A stretch of DNA of 64,000 nt from contig JAGAIP010000005.1 of assembly GCA_017626495.1 (NCBI GenBank), positions 1-64,000 of the forward strand. Direction: 5' to 3'. This stretch comes from Clostridia bacterium (GTDB lineage Bacteria; Bacillota; Clostridia; Christensenellales; Borkfalkiaceae). Positions 54,251-62,042 of this stretch are shown here, in pieces. A program made the position numbers and the translations under genes. Numbering within the stretch: the first letter of the stretch is position 1; every line of letters starts with the position of its first letter. The notes under the pieces were generated by a model, which did no database searches, was not told where the DNA came from, and saw only the letters and a program-made list of their open reading frames with translations.

Positions 54251-54382
54251 TTACTCTACTCGATACAACGCAACAGTATTTGCAAAAATGAGTTTTCGTT
54301 TCATAGGAAGCATGACCGTATGGAAAACGTGACGGTGATCTGCTAAAATCGAGCTTATATCACCCGCTCCAACGTAAAACAC
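54251..54382 (-). CDS. 43-residue ORF, unknown
   Basis: A short GTG-start frame (MFYVGAGDISSILADHRHVF... ALYRVE) right behind a consensus promoter. GAAGGGG lies just before it but too close (two bases) for a normal ribosome site, and the transcript should begin only about nine bases upstream. Its TAA overlaps the ribosome site of the next ORF. No family is recognised, so it may be a leader region rather than a gene. Confidence 0.35.
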   Translation of the reverse strand: MFYVGAGDISSILADHRHVFHTVMLPMKRKLIFANTVALYRVE

Positions 54383-54397
54383 TTCCCCTTCATATAT

Positions 54398-54426
54398 ATT
54401 ATAATACTGATAAACAATCTTGTCAA
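54398..54426 (-). promoter_or_regulatory. Consensus promoter of an orphan transcription unit
   Basis: Perfect TTGACA (54421-54426) and TATAAT (54398-54403) with a 17-base spacer on the - strand. The transcript can run to the terminator at 53627 and contains only tiny ORFs. Bases 54427-54674 hold nothing else I can support. Confidence 0.82.
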
Positions 54427-54674
54427 TAAGAAATTGAAAACGAATTGCAAAAAATGTGCCAGATTACAATAAAGTTGTGAAAATGTAAAGTAGTGTCCTA
54501 TTTCGGGATAGCGATCAGAAATTCGGTTTCTATCCCCTTATACCCTAAAAAGATTTTTGTTTTTACACAAAAAAACAATCGAACGCAAAGTTTTCAAACA
54601 GACGGCTTACTTCACTGGTTCTTTCGTATATCTCGTCTCCTATGTTTGACAAACCCATACTGACGGAAACAAAG

Positions 54675-54704
54675 CCCCCGCTACGATTACGTTCGTAACG
54701 GGGG
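54675..54704 (-). terminator. Terminator of the DUF1835-like gene
   Basis: CCCCCG and CGGGGG with an extended TACG/CGTA stem and a loop of about eight bases; a T-rich tail follows on the - strand. Confidence 0.75.
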
Positions 54705-54716
54705 GTTACGCTATGT

Positions 54717-57140
54717 TTATACCTCTAATGATTTAAGAAATTCTTCTGCCCCAACGTTTTCATTGTCTTTGATCATTTGATAACTTTTCTCTAAATTTTT
54801 ATCCGCTATCGCTAATTTTATCACGTCGTCGTCCACGTTAAGCGCCAGCAAATAATTCATAACAACCTTAGCTCTTTCGTAGATCTCGCCAAGAACCTCG
54901 AACGTCTCATGGGACGGATTTTCACAGTACCTGCAATACTTCCGTTCTGTATAATCCATTCTATCAACCGGTTGTCCGCATTCACTACAATACGTATATT
55001 TATATATGCGTAAATTATGGTCAGATAGATCAAACGTATCTTCTTCTATGCCCATCGTTGACAAAAATGCCTCTTTGGATATGTCGGGATTATCTTTTAA
55101 TAATTGATAAGTTTTTTCGTAATTATCATCGCAAACTGCATCTGCAAGCGTCAACGGATTACAACCCATTTCATCTAAACGCCTTTCTATATATTTATAT
55201 TTCTCCCGAGGATCTCCTACGTACTCAACCCGGCGATCAAAGCCGCGACTACCTTTTTTAACTTCACGCAAAATGCCTCTATCGATCATAATATCAAATT
55301 GCGTTGCCCAAAAATAATACGGAAAACAATCCAAATTGCGATGCCTTTCATTTTTTTGGATTAAATCCAAAAGCCTCGATAACTTGAAAGGTTTGTCTTT
55401 CGGACAGTTCCTTTCGATCAGATCAAAATAATAATCTATGGGCACACTTTTCATTCCGGAATAAGTGCTTATTCTGATCTTCGAGTTTTCATCTTTCAGC
55501 CTATCCCAAATCCGAGCATAAGTTTCTTTCTCCTCCTCCGATAAAAAATGAGGATAACATTGAGAAATGCCAAACCCTATTTGTTCAAGATCAAGTTGAG
55601 ACCATCTTCTTAACTTTTCCACGAACTTTCCGTTCGACTTACGGATTCTTTTCGGCAAATCCAATAACAGGATAGAACAATCGATTCCGCGGAGACGGTT
55701 TACCAAATAGTACAAAGAGCATAATTCTTCGTTATTATGACTACACCAAAACCTTAACGTATAACCGTTTTTTGCATAATCTATAATTTTTTCAACTGAT
55801 TGAAGTTGATTATCAACTATCTCTTTCGCCTCGCTTTCTTCACCACCCAGATATACAACTATTTGATTATGAACGTATGCTAACCTACCGTCATAAAATT
55901 GATCGTCTGCTATATCGCTGAGCGCCAAATCGAGATCCATAACGCAAATCTCATGGTCAAATGAAAGCATTTTATCAACAAGAAGGGCATCAAAATACTT
56001 ATTGTCTATAAATTTATCGAAGAGTTCTTCTCTTTTTTCACGTCCCATTTTTGCAATTTTATGGGAGGGAATAAATATCTCTACCCTTTTGCTACCCTCC
56101 GGCGCGTATTCGGTCATTGAAAAACGAAGGTCTTCGTATTTTTCTCTTTTCGTCAAAACCAAATACGAACGCAAAACGTCCATATCGCCTGCAAATATAT
56201 CTATCATCTTATTTTCTTTGCATTGATAATCAAGAAGTGCTTGTCTCTCGCCTTCCCCCATCACACGACGCAAAAAACAATGATATTCGGGATTAAAATA
56301 TTCGCTCTTCGTATCATAGTTCCCCGTAATATCCAGCACGCCTTCATCTACCATTTTGAGTATTCTTTGCTGTATAAACGCATCGCTGACTTTATACTTA
56401 CCCAATACTGCGCCGATCAGCTCCGTCATTCTGAATTCCCCATGCGGAATATGCTTCACAAGGAAGTCATCAAAATAATCCTCATCAACACTCATGATTC
56501 CGTTTGGACCGTCTACCCGTAACGGCTTATGATCCGCAACGAGGGAATCCCATGTTTCGGCAGCCTCTTGTATCTCTTCTTGAGACAATACTTTTGCCGC
56601 TTTTACGAAATTTTGCTTAAAATCATCCAACCATCGATTGTAATGATTAAAATATCTTTGAGCGTCGTCATCAGGCATATATAATGAAATTACCGTAGGA
56701 TGGTAAGACTGAATCTGCGATAAAATAAAGTAATAGCCACATCGGGAATGCGGAGAATCGTGGTGCCACAATCTGATCGTTTCACCCTTCTTCGCGGCGT
56801 TTATGATCCTACGATATCTTCTTAACAGTTTCTCTCTTAATTCACTTTTTTCTTGTTGATTTAAGGAATGTCCCCAATCCAATATCATATCTACTTGTTT
56901 TTCGAGTACGTTGTCGCCGGAAATATCACCTATATCAAACAATAAATTTAAATAGCATATTTGATTAGAATGACAATAATGCCCCGTTTCATCGGAAAAG
57001 AAAAGATCGACAACGTTGTTTCCTTTACCGACGGCTTCTCTGAAACTTTTTATATCCTCATCTGTGATACGATCTTGAATTTTCAATAAATTCATTTTAA
57101 GCTCGCCCGCTTCGCTATCGCCAAAACACACGTCAATCAT
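54717..57140 (-). CDS. Duplicated DUF1835/DUF3658-like protein, unknown
   Basis: An 807-residue cytosolic protein. The N-terminus (IDVCFGDSEAGELK) matches the DUF1835 start, and RLWHHDSPHSRCGYYFILSQ with a following ISLYMPDD strand is its core. A second copy lies at about 395-560 (DLDLALSDI, then TLRFWCSHNNEELCSLYYLV and a LLLDLP strand). Each copy is followed by a DUF3658-like winged region (MSVDEDYFDDFLVKHIPHG; KSVPIDYYFDLIERNCPKD). The C-terminus has a zinc ribbon (CSECGQP, CRYC) flanked by two related helical units (YQLLKDNPDISKEAFLSTMG and YQMIKDNENVGAEEFLKSLE). Typical DUF1835 proteins have one copy and are about 300 residues. The function is unknown. The gene is AT-rich and has its own promoter and terminator, so acquisition is likely. 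Confidence 0.8.
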   Translation of the reverse strand: MIDVCFGDSEAGELKMNLLKIQDRITDEDIKSFREAVGKGNNVVDLFFSDETGHYCHSNQICYLNLLFDIGDISGDNVLEKQVDMILDWGHSLNQQEKSELREKLLRRYRRIINAAKKGETIRLWHHDSPHSRCGYYFILSQIQSYHPTVISLYMPDDDAQRYFNHYNRWLDDFKQNFVKAAKVLSQEEIQEAAETWDSLVADHKPLRVDGPNGIMSVDEDYFDDFLVKHIPHGEFRMTELIGAVLGKYKVSDAFIQQRILKMVDEGVLDITGNYDTKSEYFNPEYHCFLRRVMGEGERQALLDYQCKENKMIDIFAGDMDVLRSYLVLTKREKYEDLRFSMTEYAPEGSKRVEIFIPSHKIAKMGREKREELFDKFIDNKYFDALLVDKMLSFDHEICVMDLDLALSDIADDQFYDGRLAYVHNQIVVYLGGEESEAKEIVDNQLQSVEKIIDYAKNGYTLRFWCSHNNEELCSLYYLVNRLRGIDCSILLLDLPKRIRKSNGKFVEKLRRWSQLDLEQIGFGISQCYPHFLSEEEKETYARIWDRLKDENSKIRISTYSGMKSVPIDYYFDLIERNCPKDKPFKLSRLLDLIQKNERHRNLDCFPYYFWATQFDIMIDRGILREVKKGSRGFDRRVEYVGDPREKYKYIERRLDEMGCNPLTLADAVCDDNYEKTYQLLKDNPDISKEAFLSTMGIEEDTFDLSDHNLRIYKYTYCSECGQPVDRMDYTERKYCRYCENPSHETFEVLGEIYERAKVVMNYLLALNVDDDVIKLAIADKNLEKSYQMIKDNENVGAEEFLKSLEV

Positions 57141-57169
57141 AGAATCGTTCTCCCATATATGAAACTTTA

Positions 57170-57198
57170 AGTATATTTTACCGCAAAAAACATGACAA
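57170..57198 (-). promoter_or_regulatory. Promoter of the DUF1835-like gene
   Basis: TTGTCA (57193-57198) and TATACT (57170-57175), 17-base spacer, on the - strand. The -35 lies inside the terminator hairpin of the upstream operon. GGGAGA is eight bases before the ATG. Confidence 0.65.
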
Positions 57199-57211
57199 AT
57201 TTTGTCATGTT
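57185..57211 (-). terminator. Terminator of the ktrB-LURP operon
   Basis: AACATGACAAA and TTTGTCATGTT (57189-57211) form an 11-pair palindrome followed by six T on the - strand. Bases 57212-57372 are AT-rich with no gene. Confidence 0.8.
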
Positions 57212-57372
57212 AAAATTCTATTTACTCGTTTGTAAAAATTATATTATCACATCATGATAAAAACACAATACGTTATTTCCCCATGATCTGATACACACTC
57301 CAAAAGAATCTAACGTCTAGGGCGCATATCATACGCAGCGATCGGGATAGCGCTTTTGTCGGAAAGACAAAA

Positions 57373-57843
57373 TCAGTCGCGAGAGCATTTCTCCGCGTCG
57401 ATTGCAAGGACGAACATGAGCGCATGCAACGCGTCTGCCCTGTCGGAAACGTCGATGACGTAAGTATCCGTCCATCGAAAGATTTCCTTGGTAATCGCTG
57501 CGACGGTGCGGAGAGACCGATCGTAAATCGTGTAATCCCATTCTAAAATACTCCCCTTTACGAACCAGCCCTGAAAATCAATGTCGTATTCGGGACGGAA
57601 AAACGTAAACTTCTTGGAAATCGTTCCGAGATAGCGTTCTCCTTCGTACAGTTCAAACTTCGGGAGCCAAGTAAATATCCTCTCTTTGACCGTGCCGAGC
57701 TCGTTTCCCGCCGAATCGAAAATCTTCAAACAATGTCCCCAGGAAAGTTGCCCTTTGACGACATAGACGGTATTTCTCGCCTCGTCGTAAATATCATAGC
57801 TGTCGAACCAAGAAAAAAACCTCTGTTTGAACAATAATTTCAT
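57373..57843 (-). CDS. LURP-one/YxjI-like protein
   Basis: A 156-residue protein of the LURP-one-related, tubby/scramblase-like beta-barrel family. Family features are the repeated YDIYDEARNTVYVVKGQLSWGH and KIFDSAGNELGTVKERIFT patterns, then GWFVKGSILEWDYTIYD. Members may bind phospholipids, but bacterial function is not established. It is the last gene of the operon, eight bases after comF. Confidence 0.82.
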   Translation of the reverse strand: MKLLFKQRFFSWFDSYDIYDEARNTVYVVKGQLSWGHCLKIFDSAGNELGTVKERIFTWLPKFELYEGERYLGTISKKFTFFRPEYDIDFQGWFVKGSILEWDYTIYDRSLRTVAAITKEIFRWTDTYVIDVSDRADALHALMFVLAIDAEKCSRD

Positions 57844-57851
57844 AGTCTCTC

Positions 57852-58589
57852 CTATTTTTCGTGCTCTTCCAACGGCGTCGCCACCGCAGTCAGAACGTAG
57901 ATATAACTTGCGCCTGCCTGTTTTAAGAGACGGGCGATTTCGTTGACCGTGGAACCCGTCGTCATGACGTCGTCCACGATGATTACGCCTTTCCCTTGAA
58001 AGGCTTTCTTTGAGGCGAGGCGGTATAATCCCTTTACGTTTTCCTTTCTCTCTTTGCGCGAAAGTCCCTTTTGCTCGTCCCCGTCCTTCATTTTCAAAAT
58101 CAACTCTTTTTTACAGGGAAGATTCCACCGTTCGGAGAGGTAATCTGCAAGCAGTTCCGCTTGGTTGTATCCGCGCCGACGGCGTTTTTTCGCCGTGATG
58201 GGTACAGGAATCATCAGTTCCGCCCTCGGAAATGACAGGCGATACGCCTCCATTTCACGCCCGAACAGAACGGAATAATACTGCGCGCCGTTTTTGAACG
58301 CTTTGACGTAGCCGACGATCTCATCCTGATACGAAAAGGCGGAACGGGCTCTCAGATACAGAGGCGGATCGGCTTTACACCGCTGACAAATTCCGCCGCC
58401 TTGCTCCGTCTTTCTTCCGCAACGCGGACACACGTAGGGAAGCTGCCACGGGAGTTTTTCACGGCAGGCGCAGCAAAAATATCCGTTATCGTACACCTCT
58501 TTCCCACAGCGCGTACAAGTATAATTGGTGGAAAACGAGGCTTTCTGTCTCTCTTTCCACCAATCTTTGACAAATTCTATGAGATTCAT
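57852..58589 (-). CDS. comF: ComF-family phosphoribosyltransferase-like protein
   Basis: A 245-residue protein with an N-terminal double zinc finger (CTRCGKEV, CCAC, CPRCGR, CQRC) and a phosphoribosyltransferase domain (IPVPITAKKRRRRGYNQAELLA, VIIVDDVMTTGSTVNE). ComF proteins assist DNA uptake in competent bacteria and possibly fork restart. No other competence gene is nearby. It overlaps the DUF368 gene by four bases. Confidence 0.92.
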   Translation of the reverse strand: MNLIEFVKDWWKERQKASFSTNYTCTRCGKEVYDNGYFCCACREKLPWQLPYVCPRCGRKTEQGGGICQRCKADPPLYLRARSAFSYQDEIVGYVKAFKNGAQYYSVLFGREMEAYRLSFPRAELMIPVPITAKKRRRRGYNQAELLADYLSERWNLPCKKELILKMKDGDEQKGLSRKERKENVKGLYRLASKKAFQGKGVIIVDDVMTTGSTVNEIARLLKQAGASYIYVLTAVATPLEEHEK

Positions 58590-59494
58590 TTCGTCGACTT
58601 ACGGCTGAACTTTACGAGAAGAAGAGACCCTACGATTCCGACGATCAGAAACAGCGCCGCAATGATCCAGTGCACGGGGTCAGCCGCCACAGACGCGAAC
58701 GTCCAACCCGACTCCATGGCGTCCGCACAGCTTGCGATATACGCCGTGGGCACGGAGCCGATGATAAAGCCGACGATGGCAATGTACGTTCCCTTCGGGC
58801 ACTTCGTGAGGAGCTTTTTCATGATGAAGGAAATGAGGAAGAATCCGACGACGATGCCGAGTCCGACCGCAAGGACGACCAAGAGACAATGCCCGATCAT
58901 CTGACCGTGCAGAAGATAATCGGTAACAAGTTCCAAAATGGGATTATAATAGCCGAGAATGAGCAGGAGCATCGAGCCGGAAATGCCGGGCACGATGAGC
59001 GCGCACGAGCCGACGATGCCGACGAGGAACAATAAAACGTAACCGAAAGCATTCAGGTTGATGAGGTCGACGCTTTCACGGTTGGGAAGAAATCCGATGA
59101 CAGCCGCAAACGCGAGGGGCAGCAGGAAGGAAAAGGCGTGATACCATTTCATATCCCTGAGCTTACCGACGTTCGGCGTGATGGACCAAAGTCCGCCGAG
59201 AGACAGACCGATAAACAGGCTCACGACGATGATGGGATAGTTCGGAAGAAAAATCTTGATGGGAAGAATGAGCGCGGCAATGCCGAGAATCATTCCCACG
59301 AGAATGGGGATCAAGAACCCTATACTCTGCTTAAAGTGCTTTTTCAGTCCCGTAATCGCTTCGAGCAGTTGATCGTAGATTCCAATGATTGCGGCGACCG
59401 AACCGCCCGAAAATCCGGGAATGATGAATGCGATCCCTACGGGAATGCCCTTCAACACGAGCGAGAGAAAACTTAAAAACTTATTTTTTTCCAT
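58586..59494 (-). CDS. DUF368 polyprenyl-phosphate translocase (PopT-like)
   Basis: A 302-residue membrane protein with about eight to ten helices. The family marks are GIAFIIPGFSGGSVAAIIGIY and the inverted-repeat partner SCALIVPGISGSMLLLILGYY. DUF368 proteins (PopT) recycle undecaprenyl phosphate across the membrane for cell-wall synthesis. It sits in a potassium-uptake operon, six bases after ktrA, which may reflect control by membrane energetics or pH; that link is my inference. Confidence 0.9.
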   Translation of the reverse strand: MEKNKFLSFLSLVLKGIPVGIAFIIPGFSGGSVAAIIGIYDQLLEAITGLKKHFKQSIGFLIPILVGMILGIAALILPIKIFLPNYPIIVVSLFIGLSLGGLWSITPNVGKLRDMKWYHAFSFLLPLAFAAVIGFLPNRESVDLINLNAFGYVLLFLVGIVGSCALIVPGISGSMLLLILGYYNPILELVTDYLLHGQMIGHCLLVVLAVGLGIVVGFFLISFIMKKLLTKCPKGTYIAIVGFIIGSVPTAYIASCADAMESGWTFASVAADPVHWIIAALFLIVGIVGSLLLVKFSRKSTK

Positions 59495-59500
59495 AAGGCG

Positions 59501-60145
59501 TTACTCCTTGATGATTTTTCTGAGATGTTCGTCCTTTCCGAAAATCATGACGAGATCGTTTTCCCCGAAAACGGTGCCTGCCTCGGGAATGATCACGCTG
59601 TCCCCCTGCTCGATGGCGATGACGATGACATTGAATTTCTGACGGACGTTGAGTTCGACGATGCTCTTTCCCACCCATTTATGCGGAACGGAAAGCTTGA
59701 CGATTTTCGCGCCTGCATTGACTTCGAAAAAGTCGATGATCTTTTCGGAATTGCAGACGTAGGCGATTTTTTCAGCCGTCTCTTTTTCGGGATAGACGGT
59801 TCTGTTTGCGCCTGCCATTTTGAGGAACTTCGCCTGATTCTCCGACTGACACTGCGCAATGACGCAAGCGGCGTCGAGCTCCTTCAAATTCGCCGTGATT
59901 TCAAGGGATGCTTGAAAATCTCCTCCGACGGACACGACGCAGACGTCAAAATGATTGACGCCGATTTGCCGTAAAACGTTAATATCCCTGCAATCGCCGA
60001 TGAGGGTATTCTCGTAATCGTCGACAAAAGAATGAATGGCTTTCTCGTCAATATCGACGATACAGACCTCGTTTCCGAGCTCGGTACTCTTTTTCGCAAA
60101 GTGCTTTCCGAATTCGCTTGCGCCGATAATCAATATATTTTTCAT
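59501..60145 (-). CDS. ktrA: KtrA, RCK-domain regulator of potassium uptake
   Basis: A 214-residue cytosolic regulator. The RCK-N Rossmann domain shows ILIIGASEFGKHFAKKSTEL and VDIDE; the RCK-C domain covers about 135-214. KtrA octamers gate KtrB with ATP/ADP, and RCK-C of this family binds c-di-AMP. The glycine motif is GASEFG rather than GxGxxG, an allowed variant. It lies one base after ktrB. Confidence 0.93.
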   Translation of the reverse strand: MKNILIIGASEFGKHFAKKSTELGNEVCIVDIDEKAIHSFVDDYENTLIGDCRDINVLRQIGVNHFDVCVVSVGGDFQASLEITANLKELDAACVIAQCQSENQAKFLKMAGANRTVYPEKETAEKIAYVCNSEKIIDFFEVNAGAKIVKLSVPHKWVGKSIVELNVRQKFNVIVIAIEQGDSVIIPEAGTVFGENDLVMIFGKDEHLRKIIKE

Positions 60146-60146
60146 A

Positions 60147-61490
60147 TCAACCTACCATGATTTTTCCCTCTAAACGGGATAAATCGTCTTTCTTTTTTTG
60201 TCTGAAAATGAGTTCGAAGAGCGTGAACGCTCCCAGTCTCCCCACATACATGAGGAAGATGAGCACGAGTTTCGAGACGATGCCGAGCGTGGGCGTCAAA
60301 TTGAGGGTAAGACCGACCGTCGCCATCGCGGAGACGACCTCGAACAGGAGCTCGATGAATCCGACGGGCTCGACGATACCGAGCACGAGCACGGAACAAA
60401 CGGCAAGCACGAGATAGGAAAGAAGAATCGCCCCCGCCTGTTTCACGATACCGTCGGACACTCTGGATCTGAGCAGAACGACTTCGTCTTTCCCTCTTGC
60501 CTCGCCGCGGAGATTCGCAAACACGACGACCATCGTCGTTACTTTGATACCGCCTGCCGTAGAACAGGAGTTTCCGCCGACAAACATGAGAAGAACGGTG
60601 AAGAACTGGCTCGTTCCGCTGATTTTCGTCAGATCGAGGGCGTTAAAGCCTGCCGTTCGGGGCGAAACCGCCATGAAAAAGGCGTTCAGAATTTTTTCAC
60701 CGACGGGAAGAGACGAATATGTGCCCGCAATTCCGATATTCGTGAACTCCATGAGATAGAAGAAGAGCGTTCCGCCGACGATGAGAACGGCGTTTGCAAT
60801 GACGACGACTTTGGTATGCAACGTAAACTTTCTGAATCTGAATTTTTTCCTGAACAAGTCCTCGATTGCAAAAAATCCGAATCCGCCGATGAGAATGAGC
60901 AACGCAATGACGATGAGCACGAAAGAATTTCCCGAAAAGCTTGTGAGCGATCCCGTACCGAATACGTCGAATCCTGCGTTACAGAAGGCGGAAACAGACG
61001 TGAACAGCGCGTAATAGAGCCCTTTGCTCCCGTAAAGCGGATAGAACGCAACCGACAACAAACCCGTACCGACAAGTTCCGTCGAAAACGTTACGATGAG
61101 GATCTTACGAATGAGCGGCAAAATCTCTCCGCGCGAAGAACTTCCCTGCGCATGCATTAACACGTTTTGACTGTGCAATCCGACCCGTTTATCGAATAAG
61201 AAGTAAAAGAGCGTGATGAACGTCATGAATCCGAGTCCGCCGATCTGAATGAGCAGGAGAATGACGATTTGCCCGAACAAACTCCACGAAAGCGCCGTGT
61301 CAAAGGGAACAAGTCCCGTAACGCAGGTCGCAGAAACGGACGTAAAGAGACAGTCGATATAAGCGTGGCTCGTACCGCTTGCGGAGGCAAACGGAAAACT
61401 CAAAAGCGCAGAGCCGAATAAAATGATGAGGGCATACCCGAGAAACAAAATTCCCACGGGCGAAAGACGCCTGACCTTTTTAGTATCCAT
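60147..61490 (-). CDS. ktrB: KtrB/TrkH potassium channel subunit
   Basis: A 447-residue membrane protein with four M1-P-M2 repeats. Selectivity-filter-like segments are visible as SVSATCVTGLVPFDT, SVSAFCNAGFDVFG, VSPRTAGFNALDL and VSAMATVGLTLNL. Length and motifs fit KtrB, which imports K+ with Na+. Its promoter is at 61533-61561. I find no c-di-AMP riboswitch in the leader of about 40 bases. Confidence 0.95.
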   Translation of the reverse strand: MDTKKVRRLSPVGILFLGYALIILFGSALLSFPFASASGTSHAYIDCLFTSVSATCVTGLVPFDTALSWSLFGQIVILLLIQIGGLGFMTFITLFYFLFDKRVGLHSQNVLMHAQGSSSRGEILPLIRKILIVTFSTELVGTGLLSVAFYPLYGSKGLYYALFTSVSAFCNAGFDVFGTGSLTSFSGNSFVLIVIALLILIGGFGFFAIEDLFRKKFRFRKFTLHTKVVVIANAVLIVGGTLFFYLMEFTNIGIAGTYSSLPVGEKILNAFFMAVSPRTAGFNALDLTKISGTSQFFTVLLMFVGGNSCSTAGGIKVTTMVVVFANLRGEARGKDEVVLLRSRVSDGIVKQAGAILLSYLVLAVCSVLVLGIVEPVGFIELLFEVVSAMATVGLTLNLTPTLGIVSKLVLIFLMYVGRLGAFTLFELIFRQKKKDDLSRLEGKIMVG

Positions 61491-61532
61491 AGAGTTCCTT
61501 TCCTTAACCCATACGAGTTATACGACGGAATC

Positions 61533-61561
61533 ATTATATCATACTCGGTTTAGAAAGTCAA
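61533..61561 (-). promoter_or_regulatory. Promoter of the ktrB operon
   Basis: TTGACT (61556-61561) and TATAAT (61533-61538), 17-base spacer, on the - strand. It drives ktrB-ktrA-DUF368-comF-LURP. Confidence 0.82.
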
Positions 61562-61590
61562 ATATTCGGAAATCTCATTTATACAGACGA

Positions 61591-61617
61591 AAAGTTCGGA
61601 ATCACTCCCGAACTTTT
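61591..61617 (-). terminator. Terminator of the leuA-HNH transcript
   Basis: AAAAGTTCGG and CCGAACTTTT arms; the HNH stop codon is within the loop. T follows on the - strand. Confidence 0.75.
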
Positions 61618-62042
61618 TCTTGAAATTTTCGAATATAGGAAATATCCGTCACCCAATCGTCGATTTTGTTTCTGCGCTGATGAACGAGGTTTGCCTCTCT
61701 GAGCGCCTTATGAAATTCGATCTGCGTGCACCCATTCACTTTCATAAAGTGCTCCATCGCCTTGTCGCCGTCCCCCGTCAACTGCGTTCTTCCGATATGG
61801 ACGACGCTATGACAGTCATGGCAGAGCGCGACGACCGTTTCCAGCTTTTGCAGATGCTTTTCTTCGTCGTAGCTCCAACGCTCATGCGCTTCTAGCCGTC
61901 CTCTCTTTCCGCAGACGGTACATTTCCCCCCTGCGCGCGCATAAGCGTCTTTGCGAATCACGTCCCAAAGCTTCGGAGGAAGCGCGCTTCTGAGGTTGGA
62001 ATACCAACACCCGTCGGGAACGAGTTCTATTTCGAGTTTCAT
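61602..62042 (-). CDS. HNH-family nuclease-like protein
   Basis: A 146-residue protein with an HNH core: CTVCGKRGRLEAHERWSYDE, then VALCHDCHSVVHIGR. Two CxxC pairs bind structural zinc, and AHERW plus CHSVVH hold the likely catalytic histidines. Proteins of this type sit near many housekeeping operons and their substrates are unknown. The start overlaps the leuA stop by four bases (ATGA), so it is cotranscribed with leuA under the T-box; no biochemical link is evident. Confidence 0.85.
   Translation of the reverse strand: MKLEIELVPDGCWYSNLRSALPPKLWDVIRKDAYARAGGKCTVCGKRGRLEAHERWSYDEEKHLQKLETVVALCHDCHSVVHIGRTQLTGDGDKAMEHFMKVNGCTQIEFHKALREANLVHQRRNKIDDWVTDISYIRKFQEKVRE

Noticed and set aside
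61491-61532. c-di-AMP riboswitch in the ktrB leader
   Set aside because: The leader after the mapped promoter is only about 40 bases and lacks the conserved core.
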